NCBI GenBank assembly: GCA_023410675.1
Contig: JAEYPM010000068.1
Coordinates: forward strand, 1 to 30,254
Direction: 5' to 3'
Length of the DNA: 30,254 nt
Source: Bacillota bacterium
GTDB lineage: Bacteria; Bacillota; Clostridia; Lachnospirales; Cellulosilyticaceae
In this document: piece after piece, positions 23,014 through 30,254 of the stretch
Layout: each line of letters begins with the position of its first letter
Numbering within the stretch: position 1 is the first letter of the stretch
Notes under the pieces: generated by a model
Told to the model about the DNA's origin: nothing
Databases searched by the model: none
Seen by the model: only the letters and a program-made list of their open reading frames with translations
Made by a program: the position numbers and the translations under genes

Positions 23014-24028
23014 GATTTGCACCTGATTTCAATAAATTGTCAATAAGTTCAACTGCTTTTTCAAAACGCTGTTGATAGTTACCACTGATGGTCTCAAAAT
23101 GAAAACCATGCTCAGTATATATTTGTTTAATACGATTGCTATATTTTTCTCTATCTGCAGCAATAACTTCGCTTCTATCTCCATCTTGTACAAATGCAAC
23201 GTCAGGCTCAAGAAAAAGGATGAGGTCATAGCTGTTAAGCTGAGCAATAGCATCTGCAAGCAAAGAATTCTTTTCTTTATTTTTGTCATCAAGAAAATCT
23301 ATGTAAAAGCGTGTAATAAGGCAATCGGTATCTTCAAATAGAATACGGTTACTAAGCTTAAGTGCTTCTATTTCCCTAGTTTTATGTTGCAATAGGATGT
23401 CTGTAAAATCATCTGGAATCATCAGCAAATCTGTACCAGAACGCTCAGAAATATCCCTTCCAACCTCTTCTAAGTAATTGGTATTATAGTAGTTGGCAAG
23501 ATTGATAGTAAGGGTCGACTTGCCTGTACTTTCCCCACCAATAAGCAGTACTTTTTTTACATAATACGGCTTAACTATATTGGGTAGCCAGTCAAAGTGA
23601 CCATAAATATCCTCCCTAATTTTTGTAGAGGATATAGCGTTACGCTCAATAATTTTTAACTCAGCTTCTGGGTAGCATTTGGACCAAAAACTATTTTGAT
23701 CATAATCACTGCCACAAAAAACAACATCTATTTTTTCTTTAGCAAATTCTTTGACATGCTCAGCATCACGTTGCCAGTATTCTTCCGTATAATCAGCTTT
23801 ACTCTTTGCCTTATCTTCTAAAATGAATAGACGCACGTTGCTAAGATGCTTTGTAAGCTGATAAAGCCATCTATAGCGGACTCTAACATCTATTTCATCA
23901 CGATGTTTGCCTGCACTTATCACAATGATAAGCATTTCACACTGATTAGCTGCTTCAATAATACAACGAACATGCCCAAGATGTAATGGATTAAAGCTTC
24001 CTCCATACATACCACAATGATAAGTCAT
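23000..24028 (-). CDS. nadR: NadR-type NMN adenylyltransferase / ribosylnicotinamide kinase, without HTH domain
   Basis: This 342-aa bifunctional NAD-salvage enzyme has an N-terminal nucleotidyltransferase domain with G-G-S-F-N-P-L-H-L-G-H (residues 9-19) and I-S-S-T-K-I-R (about residue 137). A C-terminal P-loop kinase follows, with G-G-E-S-T-G-K-S-T (about residue 166), giving nicotinamide riboside to NMN to NAD. The DNA-binding HTH that makes the enterobacterial NadR a repressor is missing, so this protein is probably only enzymatic. GAGGAGGTAG precedes ATG 24028. It is transcribed with pnuC from a promoter at 24075-24103. It interrupts the plus-strand sugar genes on either side and has no evident link with them. 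Confidence 0.95.
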   Translation of the reverse strand: MTYHCGMYGGSFNPLHLGHVRCIIEAANQCEMLIIVISAGKHRDEIDVRVRYRWLYQLTKHLSNVRLFILEDKAKSKADYTEEYWQRDAEHVKEFAKEKIDVVFCGSDYDQNSFWSKCYPEAELKIIERNAISSTKIREDIYGHFDWLPNIVKPYYVKKVLLIGGESTGKSTLTINLANYYNTNYLEEVGRDISERSGTDLLMIPDDFTDILLQHKTREIEALKLSNRILFEDTDCLITRFYIDFLDDKNKEKNSLLADAIAQLNSYDLILFLEPDVAFVQDGDRSEVIAADREKYSNRIKQIYTEHGFHFETISGNYQQRFEKAVELIDNLLKSGANHGNH

Positions 24029-24074
24029 TTTCTACCTCCTCTAATTGAACGGATTATAGCCCTTATTTTTTAGA

Positions 24075-24103
24075 ATAGTAATATATTTTTATGACTAAGT
24101 CAA
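24075..24103 (-). promoter_or_regulatory. Promoter of the nadR-pnuC operon
   Basis: Reading the minus strand, TTGACT (24103-24098) and TACTAT (24080-24075) are separated by 17 bases. The start codon lies ~47 bases past the -10 box. Confidence 0.6.
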
Positions 24104-24272
24104 CAAAATTATGAAATTTGTTTTTACCAATATGTTCACTAAGACAAGACAAAAGCTACATAAAAAAAGTGGACATTAAGTCCTATAAATGCCCTCATTA
24201 TGTTCCGTGTAGTCATTAGATATAATAAAGAAGTAAAAGCAAACAACACACAAAATACAGGGGGTAGCAAAT

Positions 24273-25331
24273 ATGAAGAAATTTATTACAACATTATTAG
24301 CAGCATCCTTAATGATTGCAGGAACTGCTGGATGTGCACAAAAACAAGCACAAACACCAAAGACTGATGCACCAGCAGAAACAAAGGTTGCACAGGCACC
24401 AGCAAAAGATAAACAAATAACAATACTTTTTGGATTCCAAGACCTTGAAACAGAGTTCTGGGTAGCTGGGCATCAAGCAATCATTGAAGCATTAGAAGCG
24501 AAAGGTGTAAAAGTTATTGAGAAAAATGCAAATGAAGATGCGAACAGACAGTTAGAGCAAGTTAAAGATGGCATTGCACAAGGCGTAGATGGCATTATCA
24601 TTATTCCTCAAGATGGAGAGAGTGCAGTGACTATTGCAGGAGAAGCAAACAAAGCAGGAATCCCAATAGGCGTATTTAACCGTCCACTTACTAACAGAGA
24701 CAATAAAGCAATTGTAGCTGTTGCTGATAATGAAATTATCGCAGAACAAGCAGTTGAACATATGGCTCAAGAAGCTAAAAAATTAGGTAGAAAAGTAACA
24801 CCACTCATCATGGTAGGTGACTTAGGTGACCCTAATGCTATAGCACGTAAACAAGGTTTTTATAATGTCATTGAAAAATATCCAGACTTATTTAATGACG
24901 TTATTGAAGTCCCTACAAAATGGGATGCAGCTACAGGACTTGCTAACTTACAAAGTGCTATGCAGGCAAATCCTGATGTAGATTTCTTATTTACTTCTTC
25001 AGACTTCTTATTCCCACAAATTAAAGCAGTTCTTGAACCACTCGGAAAATGGAAAAAGATTGGTGAAGAAGGCCATGTGATCATGGGAGGCTTAGACGGA
25101 GACTCAACAGCAGGAAGATTAATTGATGAAGGTTATGTTGACGCAACAGGCGTACAAGATGTTTATTTCGAAGCACAATCTATTTTAGATGAAATATTAA
25201 AAGCAATTGAATCAGGAGAAAAAACACCTGATAAATGGGTTGAAGATCCAGGTTTTGCTTTAACACAAGCAAACTTAAAAGAAAGACGTATGGATATGTG
25301 GGGCAATAAAGTCCGCGAAGATTTAAAATAG
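24273..25331 (+). CDS. Sugar ABC transporter substrate-binding lipoprotein (RbsB-like, Peripla_BP_4)
   Basis: This 352-aa protein has a lipoprotein signal: M-K-K-F, a hydrophobic core, then T-A-G-C with the lipidated cysteine at residue 21. A linker rich in Ala, Pro, Thr and Lys leads to a type I periplasmic-binding fold: I-T-I-L-F-G-F-Q-D near residue 49, G-V-D-G-I-I-I-I-P-Q near residue 104, G-I-P-I-G-V-F-N-R near residue 129, and F-L-F-T-S-S-D near residue 238. These match ribose/galactose-type binding proteins that capture pentoses, hexoses or polyols outside the membrane. GGGGGTAG precedes ATG 24273, with TATAAT ~55 bases upstream. An attenuator-like hairpin after the gene would raise its level over that of the membrane subunits. 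Confidence 0.93.
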   Translation: MKKFITTLLAASLMIAGTAGCAQKQAQTPKTDAPAETKVAQAPAKDKQITILFGFQDLETEFWVAGHQAIIEALEAKGVKVIEKNANEDANRQLEQVKDGIAQGVDGIIIIPQDGESAVTIAGEANKAGIPIGVFNRPLTNRDNKAIVAVADNEIIAEQAVEHMAQEAKKLGRKVTPLIMVGDLGDPNAIARKQGFYNVIEKYPDLFNDVIEVPTKWDAATGLANLQSAMQANPDVDFLFTSSDFLFPQIKAVLEPLGKWKKIGEEGHVIMGGLDGDSTAGRLIDEGYVDATGVQDVYFEAQSILDEILKAIESGEKTPDKWVEDPGFALTQANLKERRMDMWGNKVREDLK

Positions 25332-25354
25332 TCTAATAAGATGATTGCTCATAG

Positions 25355-25394
25355 ATAGGAGAGTAAAGCACAGCTTTTATCTCTCCTATTTTTT
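25355..25394 (+). terminator. Attenuator-like terminator between binding protein and first permease
   Basis: ATAGGAGAG (25355-25363) pairs with CTCTCCTAT (25381-25389), with further inner pairing of TAAAGC with GCTTTTAT, followed by six T (25389-25394). Partial termination here is common in such operons, making more binding protein than permease. Confidence 0.85.
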
Positions 25395-25429
25395 ATCAAT
25401 AAAAAGTTTGGGTGACAGGAGGGATAGTT

Positions 25430-26464
25430 TTGAAAAATACGTTAAAAAAGATGTTCGTATCAGAGTATTTTATTCTTTATCTGAGTTTAGCATATTTCTT
25501 AGTACTTGTTCCGTTTGTTCCTGGCCTAGCATCAGGGGCTAATATATTAAATTTATTATCAAATATGTGGCCAATGCTCGCTATAGCTATTGGACAGACC
25601 ATTGTACTTATTATTGCAGGAATTGATTTATCACAGACAGCAACTCTAGGGCTTACAAGTATTGTTGGGACCATGATGATGTCAACAGGACTAAATCCAG
25701 CACTATTTGAAAATTCTCCTATGTGGGGATGGTTTATTACTGAAAATGGAGGATTCATAGCAAGAAGTAGTATGGCAATACCTGTTTCTATTGTTGCCAT
25801 GCTTTTAGTAGGAACGATGATAGGATTTTTTAATGGGGTTGCCATTTCAAAATTTAAGATTACAGCCTTTATGGTAACACTTGTTTCACAAATGCTTTTT
25901 GGAGCATTAGCAATTTATCTAAGTACTTCACAAAACGTAATGAACCTTCCAAAAGCATTTAATGCAATAGGTTCAGAGGGAATAGGGATTATACCTTTTT
26001 CACTTATGATTACAGCAGTACTTGCAATAGCTGCACATATTATCCTTGGTAATACAGTGCTTGGAAGATGGCTTTATTCAACAGGAACAAACATGAAGGC
26101 TTCTGTAGTATCTGGCGTTCCTACAGATAAGGTAGTCATCTTTGCCTATATGTTTAGTGGGTTTTGTGCATCTGTAGGAGCAATCATATATTCATCAAGA
26201 CTTAGCATGGGAAGACCAACTCTTGGAGACAACATGTTAATGGATATTATAGGAGCAACTGTCATCGGCGGAACAAGTATGTTTGGAGGAAAAGGAAAGA
26301 TATTATGGACAGTATTTGGCGTGTTCTTCTTTGCACTTCTTGCCAACACATTAAACTTACTGAATCTATCTTACTTTACCATCAATATAGTAAAGGGAGC
26401 AGTTATTGTGGTTGCAGCATTTATAGACGTTACACGAACACGTATTATTGCAAAAGGTATTTAA
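25430..26464 (+). CDS. Sugar ABC transporter permease (RbsC/AraH-like), first copy
   Basis: This 344-aa membrane protein has about ten helices and the BPD_transp_2 pattern: I-G-Q-T-I-V-L-I-I-A-G-I-D-L-S near residue 55, F-F-N-G-V-A-I-S-K-F-K-I near residue 135, G-R-W-L-Y-S-T-G-T-N near residue 210, and G-A-T-V-I-G-G-T-S-M-F-G-G near residue 278. I choose TTG 25430, six bases after AGGAGGG; GTG 25412 overlaps that site. It forms the membrane channel with the second permease (28023) and the ATPase at 26482. It carries an extra ~30-residue loop near residues 80-115 compared with its partner, so the two permeases are not recent duplicates. Confidence 0.93.
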   Translation: MKNTLKKMFVSEYFILYLSLAYFLVLVPFVPGLASGANILNLLSNMWPMLAIAIGQTIVLIIAGIDLSQTATLGLTSIVGTMMMSTGLNPALFENSPMWGWFITENGGFIARSSMAIPVSIVAMLLVGTMIGFFNGVAISKFKITAFMVTLVSQMLFGALAIYLSTSQNVMNLPKAFNAIGSEGIGIIPFSLMITAVLAIAAHIILGNTVLGRWLYSTGTNMKASVVSGVPTDKVVIFAYMFSGFCASVGAIIYSSRLSMGRPTLGDNMLMDIIGATVIGGTSMFGGKGKILWTVFGVFFFALLANTLNLLNLSYFTINIVKGAVIVVAAFIDVTRTRIIAKGI

Positions 26465-26481
26465 CTTAAGGAGGTGAAACA

Positions 26482-27993
26482 ATGTCCAAAGCATTACTAG
26501 AACTAACAAATATTAGTAAGAGTTTTTTTGGTATTTCAGCACTAAAAGATGTAGAGTTTGCAGTAAATGCAGGCGAAGTTATCAGCTTAATTGGTGAAAA
26601 TGGGGCAGGAAAGTCCACACTGATGAATATTATTGGAGGCGTTTTAAAACCAGACAGTGGGCAGATGCAAATCAAACAAACTGTATACGAGCCAAGCACA
26701 CCAATGGATGCTGCTTCAGCAGGTATTGAGTTTATCCATCAAGAGTTAAACCTTTTCCCAAATTTAAGCATTGCAGACAATATGTTTATTACAAAATTTC
26801 CGAAACTAACAAAGACACCAATTATCGACAAAGCCAATATAAGAGAGCATACAAAGAAGATGCTTGAGGCGGTTTCTCTAAATATATCCCCAGATACATT
26901 AGTTGAAAAGCTTTCACCAGGAGAAAGGCAGCTTGTTGAGATTGCTAAAGCAATTAGCTCTGATCCACAAATTCTTATATTTGATGAGCCAACAACATCC
27001 CTTACAGCAAAAGAAACTGAGCGTTTATTTGAGATTATAGAGGGATTAAAAACTAATGGAAAGGCAATTATTTATATTTCTCATATCTTAGCAGATGTAA
27101 TGAAATTATCAGACAAGATAGTAGTCTTAAGAGATGGGCAAGTTACAGATAAAGGACTTATCAGTGATTTTACAATCGATAGAATGATTGGTTCTATGAT
27201 AGGAAGGGACATCAAACAGCTTTATCCAGAAAGAAAATCAAAGCCTACTGATAAAGTTGCCTTAAAATTAGATAAAGTATCACAGCCAGGTATTGTGAAT
27301 GATATAAGCTTTGCTCTGAATAAAGGCGAAGTTTTAGGCGTGTTTGGACTTATGGGTTCTGGAAGAAGTGAGCTTGCACGAATCATATTTGGACTTGATC
27401 CTCATGAAACAGGAACCATTAGTATTGGCATGGATAAGATATGTGGTATCTCACCAGAAAATAGCATTAAAAATAAGCTGGCATTTGTTACAGAAAATAG
27501 AAGAGAAGAAGGGTTACTTATGGACGCAGCTATAGCTGAAAATATAGGACTTATTTCTCTAAAGAAATATGCAACAAAGGTGACCAAGATTATTAAAAAG
27601 TCTACTCTTTATACGGAAGTGAGAAAAATTGGGGAACTTCTTAAACTAAAAAGTGGGGATGTTGCAAAATATCCGCCAAAAAGCTTAAGTGGTGGGAACC
27701 AGCAAAAGGTAGTTATAGGAAAATGGCTTATGTCAAATCCAGAAGTGCTTATTGTTGATGAGCCAACAAGAGGTATCGATGTCGGTGCTAAATATGAGGT
27801 GTATAGTATTATCAACGATTTAGCAGCTTCAGGAACAGGAATCTTAATGATTTCATCTGAACTTGAAGAGCTTATGGGAACCTGTGATAGGATTTTAGTT
27901 ATGAACAAAGGAGAAGTCATAGCTCAGTTCTCAAAACATGGATTTACCCAAAAAGACATCATGAGGGCTGCCTTTAGGCAAGAAGCTATTTAA
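26482..27993 (+). CDS. Sugar ABC transporter ATP-binding protein, two ATPase domains (RbsA/MglA-like)
   Basis: This 503-aa protein has two ABC domains in tandem. The first has Walker A G-E-N-G-A-G-K-S-T (about residue 38), signature L-S-P-G-E-R-Q and Walker B L-I-F-D-E-P-T-T-S-L-T. The second has a degenerate Walker A G-L-M-G-S-G-R-S-E (about residue 289), as usual for MglA/RbsA, with L-S-G-G-N-Q-Q-K-V and L-I-V-D-E-P-T-R-G-I-D-V-G-A. It hydrolyses ATP for sugar import. AAGGAGGTGAAACA precedes ATG, 17 bases after the stop of the first permease. It lies between the two permease genes, giving the order binding protein, permease, ATPase, permease. Confidence 0.96.
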   Translation: MSKALLELTNISKSFFGISALKDVEFAVNAGEVISLIGENGAGKSTLMNIIGGVLKPDSGQMQIKQTVYEPSTPMDAASAGIEFIHQELNLFPNLSIADNMFITKFPKLTKTPIIDKANIREHTKKMLEAVSLNISPDTLVEKLSPGERQLVEIAKAISSDPQILIFDEPTTSLTAKETERLFEIIEGLKTNGKAIIYISHILADVMKLSDKIVVLRDGQVTDKGLISDFTIDRMIGSMIGRDIKQLYPERKSKPTDKVALKLDKVSQPGIVNDISFALNKGEVLGVFGLMGSGRSELARIIFGLDPHETGTISIGMDKICGISPENSIKNKLAFVTENRREEGLLMDAAIAENIGLISLKKYATKVTKIIKKSTLYTEVRKIGELLKLKSGDVAKYPPKSLSGGNQQKVVIGKWLMSNPEVLIVDEPTRGIDVGAKYEVYSIINDLAASGTGILMISSELEELMGTCDRILVMNKGEVIAQFSKHGFTQKDIMRAAFRQEAI

Positions 27994-28022
27994 ATAATCA
28001 AGGGAAGAGGAGGTATAAGAAT

Positions 28023-29009
28023 ATGAAAGATACCATAAGTAAGTTATTTCTATTGTTATTAAAAAATACACCTATTGTACTTTTTGTAGTCATATTTATA
28101 TTATTTGGAATACTATCACCAAAGTTTTTTAGCTATACGAACTTTGAAAATATAGCAACACAGGCATCTTATATAGGAATTATAGCTGTAGGTATGACTT
28201 TTATACTGCTTACAGGAGGTATTGACTTATCTGTAGGGTCCATTATGTATGTATCTGCATCAACTACAGGTATATTAATTGCTAAAGGACTTCCTATATG
28301 GATTGCTTTAAGCTTGTCTCTCGTGATTGGCATTGTATTTGGATACATTAATGCATTTGCTATTGTAAAACTAAAGATTCTCCCATTCGTTGTTACTTTA
28401 AGTACTATGGTGGCTGGAAGAGGAATAGGGCTTTCTATTACCCAGTCAAGATCCATCATGTTACCTGAAAGTATTACAAAAATAGGATCTACAAGAATCA
28501 TTGGCATCCCACTACCAATTATTATTTTTGCACTTGTGGTGGCAACAGCATATATTATTTTAATGAAAACACAGCTAGGCAGGCAAATTTATGCTACTGG
28601 AAATGATGTAGAAGCAGCAAAAAAAGCAGGAATTAATACAGATAAGGTTCTCTTTATCGTCTATATTTTAAGTGGATTATTTGCAGCACTTGGAGGAATT
28701 ATTTCAGTTGCACAGCTAGGAAACATCAATGCAGGTTTTGGAAATGGAGACGAATTTGATGCAATAGCAGCAGCAGTGCTTGGCGGAACAAGTTTATTTG
28801 GTGGTGTTGGCGGAGTATTTCCTGGAACAGTTATAGGAACAATTTTAATACAGATGATTCAGGCAGGTCTTGTGTACCTTCAAGTAAATCTTTACATTCA
28901 GCCAATTATATCAGCAGGTATTATCTTTTTAGCCGTATTTTTAGATAGTATAAGAGACCAAAAAATTAATAAATTAGAGCGTAGAAAAATTAGAACAGAG
29001 AAAGCCTAG
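28023..29009 (+). CDS. Sugar ABC transporter permease (RbsC-like), second copy
   Basis: This 328-aa membrane protein has about ten helices and canonical RbsC motifs: I-A-V-G-M-T-F-I-L-L-T-G-G-I-D-L-S-V-G-S near residue 56, G-Y-I-N-A-F-A-I-V-K-L-K-I near residue 110, G-R-Q-I-Y-A-T-G-N-D near residue 190 and A-A-A-V-L-G-G-T-S-L-F-G-G near residue 250. GAGGAGGTATAAG precedes ATG. With the first permease it would form a heterodimeric channel, where RbsABC systems use a homodimer. It closely follows the ATPase gene (29 bases) and precedes the aldolase-like gene by 55 bases. Confidence 0.95.
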   Translation: MKDTISKLFLLLLKNTPIVLFVVIFILFGILSPKFFSYTNFENIATQASYIGIIAVGMTFILLTGGIDLSVGSIMYVSASTTGILIAKGLPIWIALSLSLVIGIVFGYINAFAIVKLKILPFVVTLSTMVAGRGIGLSITQSRSIMLPESITKIGSTRIIGIPLPIIIFALVVATAYIILMKTQLGRQIYATGNDVEAAKKAGINTDKVLFIVYILSGLFAALGGIISVAQLGNINAGFGNGDEFDAIAAAVLGGTSLFGGVGGVFPGTVIGTILIQMIQAGLVYLQVNLYIQPIISAGIIFLAVFLDSIRDQKINKLERRKIRTEKA

Positions 29010-29064
29010 TAATCTTTAATACTAAAAAATATACAAATATTTAAACTAAAGGTAGGTGAAAAAG

Positions 29065-29751
29065 ATGAATGCTAGGGAAGCTGAGTTAATACAAGAGATG
29101 ATACAAGTTGGCAAAGAGATGTATGATAAGGGGCTTCTTATTGGAACGGATGGAAATATTAGCACAAGGATTTCAAATAATGAAGTTTTGATTACGGCTT
29201 CAGGTTTTTGCAAAGGTAAGCTGAGGCAAGAACATATTACAAAGGTAGATATGGATGGCAATGTGATAGAAGGTTTGAAACCAGCTAGAGACATTCGGAT
29301 GCACTTAGCTGTTTATAAAGAGCGACCAGAAACTAAGGCTGTTGTTCATGCACATCCACCTGTCACAACAGGTTTTGCTATGTCAGAAATAAGCTTTGAC
29401 AAAGTAGCATTACCAGAAGTGTTATTTGCTATTAATTCTATAGGTATAACGGGATATACTACCCCTACTACAATTGAGGTACCTATGGAAGTCACAAGAA
29501 CACTGCAAAGAGACAAAGAGTGCCTAGCACTTATTTTAGCAAATCACGGGGCATTGACACTAGGAGAAGATGTCTATGATGCATTTTATAAACTAGAAAC
29601 TCTAGAAATGTTTTTAAAAGCAACCTTGGTAAGCAAACTTATAGGAAACACACGCTATTTAGATAAGGAGCAGCTTGAGAAGGTCAATCTTTTAAAACAA
29701 GGAATAGACCCAGATCAAGTAATAAAAGCAAGAAGTCTAGAAGAAAATTAA
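29065..29751 (+). CDS. Class II aldolase/adducin-family enzyme (FucA/AraD-like)
   Basis: This 228-aa enzyme splits or epimerises a ketose phosphate with a zinc ion. Visible signs: D-G-N-I-S (residues 29-33), T-A-S-G near residue 45, zinc ligands H95 and H97 (H-A-H-P-P) and H161 (A-N-H-G-A-L-T-L-G). The residue matching the catalytic Glu73 of fuculose-1-phosphate aldolase (P-S-S-E in that family) is D76 (P-A-R-D), as in ribulose-5-phosphate 4-epimerases, while the general shape is FucA-like. The reaction could therefore be aldol cleavage, epimerisation or decarboxylation. I choose ATG 29065 after GGTAGGTG; an earlier GTG 29056 is less well placed. It is followed 25 bases later by an FGGY kinase. 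Confidence 0.9.
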   Translation: MNAREAELIQEMIQVGKEMYDKGLLIGTDGNISTRISNNEVLITASGFCKGKLRQEHITKVDMDGNVIEGLKPARDIRMHLAVYKERPETKAVVHAHPPVTTGFAMSEISFDKVALPEVLFAINSIGITGYTTPTTIEVPMEVTRTLQRDKECLALILANHGALTLGEDVYDAFYKLETLEMFLKATLVSKLIGNTRYLDKEQLEKVNLLKQGIDPDQVIKARSLEEN

Positions 29752-29776
29752 CTTAAGAAAAAGGGATGAGGTATTC

Positions 29777-30254
29777 ATGCAAAAAATAGGAGAAGGTTAC
29801 CTACTTGGAATAGACTACGGTACAGGAGGAGCTAAGGCTTGCATTATTGATGAAGAAGCGAATATTCTTTCTTATGCATTTAGAGAATATCCAATTTTGA
29901 CAAATAAATATGGATTTTCAGAGCATGAGGTAAAAAGATATTGGCCTGTAGCTTGTGAAATGATCAAGGAATGTATCGAAAAAGCAAAAATAAGCCCCCA
30001 AGATATCAAAGGAATTGGGACATCATCAGCACTACCTTCTATTGTATTCGTTGATAAAGAGCAGCAATATATCAATAATGCATATAACCTTATGGATAAA
30101 AGAGCCATAAAAGAGGAGCAGTGGCTAAAAGAAAATATAGGAGTCAAAGAAATATTCGAAATATCAGGAAACAGAGTTGAAGATCATCCTTCAATTGTCA
30201 ATCTGCTATGGGAAAGAAATAACAGACCTGAAGATTTTAATCGTATTGATAAAG
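29777..30254 (+). CDS. FGGY-family carbohydrate kinase, N-terminal part (cut by window end)
   Basis: The open frame from ATG 29777 (after GGGATGAGG) runs to the last base without a stop, giving 159 residues. It starts with the FGGY phosphate loop Y-L-L-G-I-D-Y-G-T-G-G-A-K-A (residues 8-21), where the usual D-x-G-T-T/S-S is D-Y-G-T-G-G. It continues with the typical W-P-V-A-C-E-M-I helix and I-K-G-I-G-T-S-S near residue 76, then H-P-S-I-V-N-L-L-W-E-R-N near residue 136, which fits FGGY signature 1 except that Val replaces the Lys. It is a second kinase, different from that at 17862, and belongs to the transporter-aldolase operon. Substrate unknown. Confidence 0.9.
   Translation, partial: MQKIGEGYLLGIDYGTGGAKACIIDEEANILSYAFREYPILTNKYGFSEHEVKRYWPVACEMIKECIEKAKISPQDIKGIGTSSALPSIVFVDKEQQYINNAYNLMDKRAIKEEQWLKENIGVKEIFEISGNRVEDHPSIVNLLWERNNRPEDFNRIDK

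Noticed and set aside
23072..23341. Plus-strand 89-codon ORF opposite nadR
   Set aside because: It is antisense to the kinase domain of nadR with no ribosome site and no family resemblance.
24104..24272. Riboswitch in the leader of the sugar-binding protein gene or of nadR
   Set aside because: Only a 4-bp GGAC/GTCC hairpin is visible and no known aptamer core can be recognised.

Overview
The window is AT-rich, has strong AGGAGG-type ribosome binding sites, frequent TTG/GTG starts and sigma-A-like TTGACA/TATAAT promoters. These features, with the gene families present (NadR without an HTH domain, a YtrA-type GntR/ABC operon, an RbsABC-type importer with a lipoprotein binding protein), point to a low-GC Gram-positive of the Clostridia. 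The genus cannot be fixed from sequence alone. There are no rRNA or tRNA genes, CRISPR arrays, transposases or phage structural genes.

Layout. 1-5463: the tail of an ABC-2 exporter permease, a divergent SDR oxidoreductase, a Yip1-like membrane protein, a PNPOx-fold flavoprotein, and an AraC-type regulator divergent from a glycerate 2-kinase. 5563-8988: a PAP2 phosphatase (minus strand), a 0.6 kb gap with a possible small gene plus terminator, an unrecognised 195-aa protein, and proA. 9104-11857: a minus-strand GntR/ABC-ATPase/two-permease operon with its own promoter and a palindromic operator. 12024-13710: an unrecognised helical protein, then two small membrane-anchored genes that each look broken by a single frameshift.

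13943-20462 is the most interesting part. A strong promoter with an inverted-repeat operator drives a SIS-domain isomerase, a zinc alcohol dehydrogenase, a homoserine-dehydrogenase-like oxidoreductase with a SAF domain (the family that includes the DXP-reductoisomerase-like enzyme DRL), an RpiB/LacAB-fold isomerase lacking both usual active-site histidines, and an FGGY kinase. An RpiR-type regulator and a strong terminator close it. A chemoreceptor and a pnuC-nadR NAD-salvage pair follow. From 24273 to the right edge runs a second sugar operon: lipoprotein binding protein, attenuator hairpin, permease, double ATPase, second permease, class II aldolase/epimerase, and a second FGGY kinase cut by the window edge.

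Taken together, 14027-19367 and 24273-30254 look like uptake, phosphorylation, isomerisation, oxidation and cleavage of one or two unusual sugars or polyols. The enzyme set matches no textbook pathway that I recognise. The DRL-like enzyme and the altered RpiB-fold isomerase suggest a branched-chain or short acyclic substrate; that is inference.
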